DNA from: Gammaproteobacteria bacterium | Lineage (GTDB): Bacteria > Pseudomonadota > Gammaproteobacteria > Nevskiales > Nevskiaceae | Direction of reading: 5' to 3' | Assembly (NCBI GenBank): GCA_026398875.1 | Contig: JAPLSB010000015.1 | Location: forward strand, 107,732 to 171,731 | DNA length: 64,000 nt | Shown: positions 52,859 to 60,753 of the stretch, piece by piece | How positions within the stretch are numbered: position 1 is the stretch's first letter | How the letters are laid out: each line of letters starts with the position of its first letter | Program-made: the position numbers and the translations under genes | Notes under the pieces: model-generated | The model's database searches: none | What the model saw: the letters and a program-made list of their open reading frames with translations, nothing else | What the model was told of the DNA's origin: nothing

Positions 52859-55831
52859 ATGGTCATGCGCTGCATGAGAACTGTGTCTGGCGCGCTGCTG
52901 CTGTGCGCGCTTCTGCTGCTGCCATCGTGGTCGGCGTGGGCGATTCCGGCGGATGTGCCGCTACGCGCGCTGGCCTACCAGAGCTGGGGGGCTGCGGCCG
53001 GATTGCCGCGAGCGGCGGCGGTCGATCTCGCGTTCGATGCCGATGGTTTCGCTTGGGTAGCCACGCAGAAAGGGCTGGCCCGCTTCGACGGCAGCCAGTT
53101 CCAGGTGTTTGTCCAGAAGGACACGCCGGCGCTGCGCTCGAGCGTCATCACGCGGCTGCATGCCGACCGCAGCGGACGGCTGTGGATCGGCACGCTGAAG
53201 AATCTGGCCTACCGCGACCGCAGCGGCTTTCATGGCGTAAGCGCCGACGGTGTCGAAACCGGGCACGTTGCGGGGCTTGCCGAGGATCGTGCCGGCCGGC
53301 TCTATGTGGCGACCGATCGCGGGCTGAGTCATGTCGACGGCGATCGCCTGAAGCCGGTAGCCGGCTGGCAGGGACCGGCCACGTTTGCGCTGGCCGTGGC
53401 CGATGCCGTCTGGGTCAGCGGTACGGGCCGCGTGTCGCGGTTCATCGACGGTCGGCAGCAGGATTTTGCCTTCCCGCCTGAACTCTCCGATGCCGTCGTG
53501 TTCAGCATGGCGTGGTCGGACGACAGCCTGTGGATCGGCAGCAGTCGCGGGCTGCTGCGCTTGCGCGATGCGCGCTTCGAAGTGGTGCCGCTGGATCCGG
53601 GTGCTGCAGCGCGCAGCGTCGAAGCGGTCGCGGCCGATGGCGCCACCGGCCTGTGGGTGGGCACCGACAGCGTCAGCTACCGGCTTGATCGCGGCCGGGT
53701 CATCGAGCGGCTGGAAGCCCAGCAGCCCGGGATTGCGCCGTGGCCGCTGGCGATCAAGGCCGGCCCGGACGATGTCTGGATCTGCAGCGCCTCTGAAGGG
53801 CTGTGGCATTACCGGCGCAGCGGCAGCCGCCGCTACGCCGACCAGGACGGCGCGACCATTCCGACCGTCTGGAGCTACGCGCTGGACGGCCCGCGCCTGC
53901 TGGTCGGCACCAGTTCCGGCGTACTGGCGTTCGAGAACAACCAGTTCCGGCCGTATATCGGCCGCGATGCGTTGCCCGAGCAGGTCGCCTATTCGCTGCT
54001 GCGCGACCCGGCGGGCAGGCTGTGGGTCGGCACCTTCGCGGGCCTGATCCGGTTCGGGGCCGATGGCCGGCGCGAGCGCCTGTTCCCGCAGCTGGCAGCC
54101 AGTTCGGTCAACGGTCTGGCGCAGGAAGGCTCCGGCACCGTGTGGGCTGCCACCACGCTGGGCCTGTTCGCCATCGACGGCGATGCGGTTCGGCACTACG
54201 GCGAAGCCAACGGGCTGTCAGCCGCCGGCATTCGCTTCGTGCTGCCGACCGGCAGCGGCGATCTGTGGATCGGTGCCGACGACGGCCTGTTCCGGCGTCA
54301 CGGTGACCGGTTCGAGAAAGTCGCTCCGGCCGGTCTCGACGGCGCACTGGTCACCAGCCTGCTGGAACTCGATCAGGGGCGCGTGCTGGTCGGCACCTAC
54401 GACCGTGGCCTGTTCCTGCTGGACGCTCAGGGCTGGCGGCAATGGAATGTCGAGCAGGGCTTGCCGTGGGCCAGCGCCTACTTCATGGCGACCACCGACC
54501 GCTGGCTGGTCGTGGCCGGCAGCGATGGCGCCTACCGGATTGATCGCAAGGCCCTCGATCGCGGCGCGGCGCCGAACCTGCCGGCCGACGTGCTGGTTGT
54601 CAGCCCTGGCGAGCATCAGGGCGGCAAGCAGATCCGCTGCTGCAACGGCGGTGGCAACGGCAAGGGCGTGCTGGTCGGCAATGATGTCTGGCTGCCGACC
54701 ATCACCGGCGCGCTGCGGCTGGAGATCGACAAACCGTCACCGGCCGTACCGGTCGCCCACATCATCGATATCGAGCACGCGCACCGGCGGCTTATGCCAG
54801 CGGCCGAGCGGGTGCTCGACGCACCGTCACGCGACGCCGCGATCCACTACGGCGCGATCGACTACACCGCGACGGCACCGCTGCAATACCGCTACCGACT
54901 GAACGGCTTCGACGAGGACTGGAGCGATGCCATCACGCGGGTCACCGCGTACTACACCAACCTGCCACCTGGGCGGTTCACGTTCGAAGTCGTTGCCCGG
55001 CGACCCTACGGGCCATGGGGCGTGCCGGTCTCGATGACGCTGGAAGTGCCGCGCGCCTACTACGAGACCTGGTGGTTCCGAGTGCTCTGCGGTCTGCTGG
55101 TCTGCGCGCTGATTGCCTTGTTCATCCGCTCGCGGCTGAAGCTGCTGACGCTGCAGAAGCTGGCGCTGGAAGTGATCGTGGCCGATCGCACGCGGGCGCT
55201 CGAAGAGGTCAATCGGGAACTGCAGCAGATGAGCGTGACCGACGCGCTGACCGGCCTGCACAACCGCCGCTTCCTCGATCAGACGATGCCGATGCTGCTC
55301 GCCAAGCTGGCGCGGCGCCGCACCGAATCCGGCCGCGATCTGGTGATTGGCGCCATGCTCGTCGACATCGATCACTTCAAGCGCATCAACGACCGCTACG
55401 GCCACGCGGTCGGCGACCTGGTGCTGCAACGGGCAGCGCATGCGCTGCGCGCGTCGGTGCGCGACGGCGAGTTCGTGCTGCGCTGGGGTGGCGAGGAGTT
55501 TCTGGCGGTGATCGAGATGGCCGAACGCTCGCACCTCGAGGAGATCGCCCGCCGCATGCACCGCGCGATCACCGACAGCTGCCAGGACCTGACGCTGCCG
55601 ACTGCCCCGGAGTTCAATGGCATCACCTGCTCGATCGGCTACGCCGCGTTGCCGATCCTGCCGACATCGGCCGACCTGCTCTGGGAGGACACGATCGAGC
55701 TGGCTGATGTTGCGCTGTACGCCGCCAAGAACGCCGGTCGCGATCGCTGGATGACGGTGGCCGACGATCAGGTGGCCTCGGGACTATGGCGCCAGCAAGT
55801 GCATTCCAGCGATGTCAGTGACGACGTGTAG
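52859..55831 (+). CDS. propeller-sensor diguanylate cyclase (GGDEF)
   Basis: About 990 aa. A signal peptide or N-terminal anchor (hydrophobic run LLLCALLLLPSWSAWA) is followed by about 14 short propeller repeats of the LWIGT/VWVAT type (two-component regulator propeller), a Y_Y_Y domain (YRYRLNGFDEDWSDAITRV), one membrane helix (WWFRVLCGLLVCALIALFI) and a C-terminal GGDEF domain with LTGLHNRRFLDQ and RWGGEEF. The sensor is periplasmic and the cyclase cytoplasmic, making c-di-GMP. The usual RxxD inhibitory site is not present (RDGE instead). The start is ambiguous among ATG at 52859, 52865 and 52874. Confidence 0.9.
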   Translation: MVMRCMRTVSGALLLCALLLLPSWSAWAIPADVPLRALAYQSWGAAAGLPRAAAVDLAFDADGFAWVATQKGLARFDGSQFQVFVQKDTPALRSSVITRLHADRSGRLWIGTLKNLAYRDRSGFHGVSADGVETGHVAGLAEDRAGRLYVATDRGLSHVDGDRLKPVAGWQGPATFALAVADAVWVSGTGRVSRFIDGRQQDFAFPPELSDAVVFSMAWSDDSLWIGSSRGLLRLRDARFEVVPLDPGAAARSVEAVAADGATGLWVGTDSVSYRLDRGRVIERLEAQQPGIAPWPLAIKAGPDDVWICSASEGLWHYRRSGSRRYADQDGATIPTVWSYALDGPRLLVGTSSGVLAFENNQFRPYIGRDALPEQVAYSLLRDPAGRLWVGTFAGLIRFGADGRRERLFPQLAASSVNGLAQEGSGTVWAATTLGLFAIDGDAVRHYGEANGLSAAGIRFVLPTGSGDLWIGADDGLFRRHGDRFEKVAPAGLDGALVTSLLELDQGRVLVGTYDRGLFLLDAQGWRQWNVEQGLPWASAYFMATTDRWLVVAGSDGAYRIDRKALDRGAAPNLPADVLVVSPGEHQGGKQIRCCNGGGNGKGVLVGNDVWLPTITGALRLEIDKPSPAVPVAHIIDIEHAHRRLMPAAERVLDAPSRDAAIHYGAIDYTATAPLQYRYRLNGFDEDWSDAITRVTAYYTNLPPGRFTFEVVARRPYGPWGVPVSMTLEVPRAYYETWWFRVLCGLLVCALIALFIRSRLKLLTLQKLALEVIVADRTRALEEVNRELQQMSVTDALTGLHNRRFLDQTMPMLLAKLARRRTESGRDLVIGAMLVDIDHFKRINDRYGHAVGDLVLQRAAHALRASVRDGEFVLRWGGEEFLAVIEMAERSHLEEIARRMHRAITDSCQDLTLPTAPEFNGITCSIGYAALPILPTSADLLWEDTIELADVALYAAKNAGRDRWMTVADDQVASGLWRQQVHSSDVSDDV

Positions 55832-55873
55832 GCCGGGCGGCAGGCACATCACGTCGGTGCTGTTGAAGTCGCG

Positions 55874-55893
55874 GTACCCCCAGAAGTACCCCC
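55874..55893. repeat. GTACCCCC direct repeats in the tRNA-Leu 3' flank
   Basis: GTACCCCC occurs at 55874-55881 and 55886-55893. On the tRNA-Leu strand this reads GGGGGTAC twice, about 110 nt after the tRNA 3' end, with an AAATCCAAAGAAATCAAAG-like stretch in between (complement of 55952-55975). Similar flanks occur between tRNA genes and P4-type integrase genes; no integrase is left here. Confidence 0.45.
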
Positions 55894-56004
55894 GAGTAGC
55901 CGGCGATTTGCTGACGTGCAGGGACGGTCGCGGGCTTTCAGCCCGGTAAACGCTTTGATTTCTTTGGATTTCTGAACGTCGCCGGAGCTTGCCGGACGTA
56001 TAAC

Positions 56005-56092
56005 TGGTGCCTAAGGAGAGACTCGAACTCTCACGAGGGGTTGCCTCGGCGGATTTTGAGTCCGCTGCGTCTACCGATTCCGCCACTCAGGC
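56005..56092 (-). tRNA. tRNA-Leu(CAA)
   Basis: An 88-nt gene with encoded CCA. The acceptor stem GCCTGAG/CTTAGGC pairs over 7 bp (one G-T). The anticodon stem GCGGA/TCCGC encloses CTCAAAA, giving anticodon CAA (reads UUG). A long variable arm (CGAGGCAACCCCTCG) confirms a type II tRNA, and the T arm is GAGAG-TTCGAGT-CTCTC. It lies between the GGDEF gene and the divergent queA. Confidence 0.96.
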
Positions 56093-56117
56093 ACACGATG
56101 CGACTCGCGCGGCGAGC

Positions 56118-56123
56118 ATCATA
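56118..56123 (-). promoter_or_regulatory. -10 box of tRNA-Leu
   Basis: TATGAT on the minus strand lies 25 nt before the mature tRNA 5' end and is followed by a very GC-rich discriminator (GCTCGCCGCGCG), as expected of stringently controlled stable RNA promoters. The -35 region is weak. Confidence 0.45.
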
Positions 56124-56156
56124 GCAGCCGCATTGCCGCCATCCGATCTCTTTGTC

Positions 56157-57200
56157 ATGCAACTGAGCGATTTCTCGTACGTCCTGCCACCCGAACTGAT
56201 TGCCCAGACTCCGCCCGCGACTCGCAGCGGCGGCCGGATGCTGGTGGTGGCACCCGATGCCAGCGGCTTTCGTGATGCCCAGGTTGTCGATCTGCCCGGC
56301 GAACTGCGCGCCGGTGACCTGCTGGTACTCAATGACACCCGGGTGATCCGCGCGCGGCTGCATGGCGTGAAAGACTCCGGCGGCAAGATCGAGGCGATGA
56401 TCGAGCGGGTGCTCGACACGCAGCGCGCCCTGACCCAGATCCGCGCCAGCAAGACGCCGAAGCCGGGCGGGCAGCTGCGGTTCGGCAGCGATGGCGCGCT
56501 GGCGGCAACGGTGATCGCCAAGCACGACGATCTCTACGAACTGCGCTTCGATACCGATGACCTGCTCGCCGCGCTTGATGCGCACGGCGAACTGCCGCTG
56601 CCGCCGTACATAGAGCGCAAGCCCGGCGACGACGACGACGCGCGCTACCAGACGGTCTGGGCCCGCGAGCCGGGCGCCGTCGCGGCACCGACTGCCAGCC
56701 TGCATTTCGACGACGCGATGCTGGCGGCGATCCGCGATCGAGGGGTCGAGATCGCGTTCGCGACCTTGCATGTCGGTGCCGGCACGTTCCAGCCGGTGCG
56801 CGTCGATGACCTCGCGCAGCACCGGATGCACGCCGAGCGGCTGACGGTGACCGCAGCGCTGGCCGACGCGGTTGCCGCCGCGAAGGCGCGCGGTGGCCGG
56901 GTGGTTGCCGCGGGCACGACGGTGGTGCGGGCACTGGAAACGGCAGCCGCCGAAACCGGCGTGGTGCAGCCGTATCAGGGCGAGACGCGGCTGTTCATCA
57001 CGCCGGGTTACGACTGGCGCTGTGTCGATGCGCTGCTGACCAACTTCCACCTGCCGGAAAGCACGCTGCTGATGCTGGTCTGCGCGTTCGGCGGCTTTGA
57101 TCGGGTGATCGCCGCGTATCGCCATGCGGTCGCGCAGCGCTACCGGTTCTTCAGCTACGGCGATGCGATGTGGTTGCCGGGGCGGGCGCCTGTGGCCTGA
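56157..57200 (+). CDS. queA: tRNA ribosyltransferase-isomerase (queuosine synthesis)
   Basis: A 347-aa enzyme that transfers and isomerises the ribosyl part of SAM to make epoxyqueuosine in tRNA. SDFSYVLPPELIAQTPP, DLLVLNDTRVIRARL, the middle YQTVWAREPGAVAAPTASLH, and LLTNFHLPESTLLMLVCAF are all present; the length is normal. The ATG at 56157 precedes MQLSDFSYVLP, the family start. An in-frame extension upstream runs through the tRNA and is rejected. Confidence 0.96.
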   Translation: MQLSDFSYVLPPELIAQTPPATRSGGRMLVVAPDASGFRDAQVVDLPGELRAGDLLVLNDTRVIRARLHGVKDSGGKIEAMIERVLDTQRALTQIRASKTPKPGGQLRFGSDGALAATVIAKHDDLYELRFDTDDLLAALDAHGELPLPPYIERKPGDDDDARYQTVWAREPGAVAAPTASLHFDDAMLAAIRDRGVEIAFATLHVGAGTFQPVRVDDLAQHRMHAERLTVTAALADAVAAAKARGGRVVAAGTTVVRALETAAAETGVVQPYQGETRLFITPGYDWRCVDALLTNFHLPESTLLMLVCAFGGFDRVIAAYRHAVAQRYRFFSYGDAMWLPGRAPVA

Positions 57201-57204
57201 AGGC

Positions 57205-58440
57205 TCAGGCGCGCGTGGCCAGCCATTCGAGCGCGCCGTGGCCGGCGGCACGGCCGCTGGCGAAGCAGGCGGTCAACAGATAGCCACCGGTCGGGGCTTC
57301 CCAGTCGAGCATTTCGCCCGCGCAGAACACGCCCGGCAACGCCTGCAGCATCAGCCGGGCATCGAGTACCTCGAAGCGCACGCCGCCGGCGGTGGAGATC
57401 GCTTCGTCGATCGGCCGGGTCTTGAACAGGCGGACACTCAGGCACTTGATCGCTGCCGCCAGCTGCGCCGGATCGTCGAACGCAGCGGGTGGCGCGCACT
57501 CGCGCAGCAGCGCGGCCTTGACGCCGTCGATCCCGCAGCGATGCAGATGCTTGGCCATCGACTGCTTGCCGCGCGGTGCTGCCAGTTTCGCGCTCAGCTT
57601 GTCGAGCGCGGTGCCGGGCAGCAGGTCGAGTTGCAGTTCGGCCTGTCCGTGCTGGTTGATGGCTTCGCGCAGTTCGGCCGACAGCGCATAGATCAGACTG
57701 CCTTCGACGCCGACGGCGGTCAGGATGAATTCGCCCTGACGGAACACGCCGTTGCCGCCCTGCGCCGGGGCAACGCGTGCCGCGACCGGCTTGACCGGCT
57801 GGCCGCCGGTGCGGCTGCGCATGATCGGCGTCCAGCCACATTCGAAGCCGCAGTTCGACGGCTGCAGTGCGGCGATGTCGATGCCGCGGGCGGCGAGCGT
57901 GGCGGTCCAGCGGCCGTCCGAACCCAGCCGGCGCCAGCTGCCACCGCCGAGTGCCAGCACGGTGGCGTCGGCAGTCACGCTGGCCGGGCCGTCCGGGCCA
58001 TCGAAACGCAGCGCGCCGCTGTCGTCCCAGCCAGTCCAGCGATGGCGCAGATGGAAGCGCACGCCGGCTTCGCGCAGCCGGCGCAGCCAGCCGCGCAGCA
58101 ACGGTGCGGCCTTGAGATCAGCCGGGAAGACGCGCTGCGAGGAGCCGACGAAAGTGTCGATGCCGAGGCCTTTCGCCCAATCACGCAACTGTTCCGCGCC
58201 GAAGCTTTCGAGCATCGGCTGCAGCTGCTCGGCGCGGCCGGCGTAGCGAGACACGAACGGCGCGAACGCTTCGCCGTGTGTCAGGTTCAGGCCGCCCTTG
58301 CCGGCGATCAGGAACTTGCGGCCGCAGTTCGGCATCGCGTCGTAGACATCGACGGCGACGCCAGCAGCCGCAAGGGTTTCCGCTGCCATCAGCCCGGCCG
58401 GGCCGCCGCCGATGACGACGGCCCGTCGGGCGTGGGTCAC
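57205..58440 (-). CDS. NAD(P)/FAD-dependent oxidoreductase (HI0933-like)
   Basis: A 411-aa flavoprotein starting at GTG. RAVVIGGGPAGLMAAETLA is the FAD motif, followed by GRKFLIAGKGGLNLTH, the hallmark of HI0933/YhiN-like flavoproteins, and a C-terminal FCAGEMLDWEAPTGGYLLTA region. The biochemical role of this family is unclear. The start lies 2 nt after the stop of opgD/opgG on the same strand, so it is co-transcribed downstream of it. Confidence 0.9.
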   Translation of the reverse strand: MTHARRAVVIGGGPAGLMAAETLAAAGVAVDVYDAMPNCGRKFLIAGKGGLNLTHGEAFAPFVSRYAGRAEQLQPMLESFGAEQLRDWAKGLGIDTFVGSSQRVFPADLKAAPLLRGWLRRLREAGVRFHLRHRWTGWDDSGALRFDGPDGPASVTADATVLALGGGSWRRLGSDGRWTATLAARGIDIAALQPSNCGFECGWTPIMRSRTGGQPVKPVAARVAPAQGGNGVFRQGEFILTAVGVEGSLIYALSAELREAINQHGQAELQLDLLPGTALDKLSAKLAAPRGKQSMAKHLHRCGIDGVKAALLRECAPPAAFDDPAQLAAAIKCLSVRLFKTRPIDEAISTAGGVRFEVLDARLMLQALPGVFCAGEMLDWEAPTGGYLLTACFASGRAAGHGALEWLATRA

Positions 58441-58442
58441 GT

Positions 58443-60038
58443 TCAGAGCCGGTCCAGACGCCGATCGGCCTGGGCCGGCGGGGTGTACTGGTAGACCCAG
58501 GTTTCGGTCAGCGGCTGGCCGACCGACTTCAGGAACAGGCGCAGGTCGATCGGATCGGTCGAATCATCCGGCGGCCGGATGTCGAAAATCGCCCGGTAGC
58601 CCTTGATCGCGTGCAGCGGCCGCGCCGAGGTCAGTTCTACTGTGCCGCGCGACGCGGTGACGATCGCTTCGACCTTGGTGTTGTTGCCGAGCAGTGCCAG
58701 ATCGCCGCCGGCGAAATCGACCGCGAAGCGCCACGAGAAGTACGTGCGCTTCTGGCCGACGACGCCGCCGAGGCCGGTGCGCGTGGCCTGCACGGTGGCC
58801 AGACGCGGCGCCACCGGCGGCTTGCGGCCCCAGTGCAGGCGGTACGCGTACAGCAGTTCTTCGCCCGGCATCGGCTTCTTTTCCGGGTTCCAGAACGCGA
58901 CCATGTTGTCGAAGGTCTCGTCGGCGGTCGGAATCTCGACCAGCTGCACGGAACCCTTGCCCCATTCGCCCTTCGGCTCGACCCACAGGCTCGGCCGCAG
59001 GTCGTAGAACGCGCCGTCGTCCTGGTAATGGTCGAAGTTCTGGTCGCGCTGCATCAGGCCGAAGCCGCGCGGGTTGTTGTCGAGGAAGCTGTTGAAGCGC
59101 AGGCCGGTCGGATTGACCAGCGGCCGCCAGATCCACTCGCCAGCGCCGGTCCACATCTGCAGGCCATCGGAATCATGGATTTCCGGGCGGTAGTCATAGG
59201 CCAGGCGGCGGTCGTTCTCGCCGGTCTGGTACATGCTGGTGCCGGGGGCGATGCCCAGACGCTCGATCTTGCGGCGCGGATACAGCGCCGCGTCGACTTC
59301 CATCACATGGCTCTGGCCCGGGGCGATCTCGAAGCGATAGGCACCGGCCACGCTCGGCGAATCCATCAGCGCATAGATCACCAGCTTGTTCGAGCCCGGC
59401 GCTGGGCGTTCCAGCCAGTACGCGGTGAAGCGCGGGAATTCCTCCGGCGTCGGTGCGCCGGTGTCGATCGCCAGACCGCGGGCGGACATGCCGTACTGCC
59501 AGTCGCCGCCGACCGCGCGGAAGTAGCTGGCGCCGAGCCAGGCGCCGACGTCGCGCTCAAGATCGGTGTGGAACAGCACCCGGAAACCCGCGAAGCCGAG
59601 GTCGTTCGGCAGCTGTGCGGCCTTGACGCCGGACTTGCCGAAATCGAACAAGGTCGAGTCGTAGGCGATTTCCTGCGACTGGCCGTTGACGATCTCGAAC
59701 ATCCGCACCGGGTCCTTGAAGAACAGGCCCATGTGGAAGAAGCGCACCTGGAAGCTCAGGTCGTCCTTGGCCCAGAGGCTGCGGTCGGCCTTGAAGCGGA
59801 TGTTCTGGTAGCGGTCGAAATCCAGCCCCTGCAGCGTTTTCGGCAGGTCGCGCGGCGCAGCCAGATAGGCCACCGAGGCCATCTGCCGGGCCTGGCCCTT
59901 GAGCCAGCTGTAGTCGAAGGGCTGCGGTTTGCCGAGCAGCTTGAGCTTGGGCGCGGCTGCTTCGGCGTTCGCCGAGAGGCCGGTGGCCAGTGCGCCGGCA
60001 CCGGCCGACAGCGATTTCAGAAGGTCACGTCTTTGCAT
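58443..60038 (-). CDS. opgD: periplasmic glucan biosynthesis protein (OpgD/OpgG family)
   Basis: A 531-aa protein needed for the backbone structure of osmoregulated periplasmic glucans. The N-terminus MQRRDLLKSLSAGAGALATG has a twin-arginine motif, as in OpgD, and cleavage is likely near AEAAA. FDYSWLKGQARQMA, YQNIRFKADRSLW and the C-terminal all-beta domain match MdoG. OpgD rather than OpgG is suggested only by the Tat signal; no opgH is adjacent. Confidence 0.88.
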   Translation of the reverse strand: MQRRDLLKSLSAGAGALATGLSANAEAAAPKLKLLGKPQPFDYSWLKGQARQMASVAYLAAPRDLPKTLQGLDFDRYQNIRFKADRSLWAKDDLSFQVRFFHMGLFFKDPVRMFEIVNGQSQEIAYDSTLFDFGKSGVKAAQLPNDLGFAGFRVLFHTDLERDVGAWLGASYFRAVGGDWQYGMSARGLAIDTGAPTPEEFPRFTAYWLERPAPGSNKLVIYALMDSPSVAGAYRFEIAPGQSHVMEVDAALYPRRKIERLGIAPGTSMYQTGENDRRLAYDYRPEIHDSDGLQMWTGAGEWIWRPLVNPTGLRFNSFLDNNPRGFGLMQRDQNFDHYQDDGAFYDLRPSLWVEPKGEWGKGSVQLVEIPTADETFDNMVAFWNPEKKPMPGEELLYAYRLHWGRKPPVAPRLATVQATRTGLGGVVGQKRTYFSWRFAVDFAGGDLALLGNNTKVEAIVTASRGTVELTSARPLHAIKGYRAIFDIRPPDDSTDPIDLRLFLKSVGQPLTETWVYQYTPPAQADRRLDRL

Positions 60039-60094
60039 GAGTCGTCGGTTGCAAGGGAAGGCCGAGCCGTGTCGGCGTCGCCCATAATATCCGC

Positions 60095-60751
60095 ATGAAA
60101 CTGATCATTACCGGGCTCTACGCCGGTCAGGTGCAGCCGATGCCCGGTGATGGCCGGCCCACCGCGATCTTCAAGACGCCGGTCGCCGGCCGCATGGCGA
60201 TCGGCCGCGAAGGTCTGGTCGGCGATGCCCAGGCGGATCGCCGCGTTCATGGCGGGCCGGACAAGGCGCTGCATCACTTTCCGGCCGAAACCCATGCCCG
60301 GCTGGCGGCGCGTTTCCCGGACGCCGCCGCGACCCTCGGGCCGGGTGCGCTCGGCGAGAATTTCTCGACGCTCGGCGCGGACGAAGCGACGGTCTGCATC
60401 GGCGACGTGTTCGCCGTCGGCACGGCGAAGGTGCAGCTCTGCCAACCGCGGCAGCCGTGCTGGAAAATCGAAGCGCGGCATGGCGTCGACGGCATGACCC
60501 GGGCGATTGCCGACGACGGCATCGCCGGCTGGTACTACCGGGTGATCGAGACCGGTGACGTCGAACTCGGTGACGCCATCGAGCTGATCGACCGCGCAGC
60601 GGATGCGCCGACGCTGGCGGCGTTCTGGGCGCTGATCCACCAGCATCGGCCGGACCTTGCCGCGCTTCAGCGGCTGCGCGACACCCCGGGGCTGGCGGTC
60701 AACTGGCAGCACAAGCTGGATCAGCGCATCGCTTGGTTGCGGGCCAACTGA
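60095..60751 (+). CDS. MOSC-domain protein (YiiM-like)
   Basis: A 218-aa protein with the MOSC fold of molybdenum-cofactor sulfurases: GREGLVGDAQADRRVHGGPD, KALHHFPAETH, LGENFSTLGADE and the conserved Cys in QPRQPCWKIEAR (YiiM-type catalytic Cys). YiiM handles 6-N-hydroxylaminopurine. A CATAAT box at 60083-60088 lies 6 nt before the ATG, so the mRNA may be leaderless. hrpB begins 2 nt after its stop. Confidence 0.9.
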   Translation: MKLIITGLYAGQVQPMPGDGRPTAIFKTPVAGRMAIGREGLVGDAQADRRVHGGPDKALHHFPAETHARLAARFPDAAATLGPGALGENFSTLGADEATVCIGDVFAVGTAKVQLCQPRQPCWKIEARHGVDGMTRAIADDGIAGWYYRVIETGDVELGDAIELIDRAADAPTLAAFWALIHQHRPDLAALQRLRDTPGLAVNWQHKLDQRIAWLRAN

Positions 60752-60753
60752 GC

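Noticed and set aside
56007..56156. N-terminal extension of QueA
   Set aside because: It runs through the tRNA-Leu gene on the other strand and has no similarity to QueA.
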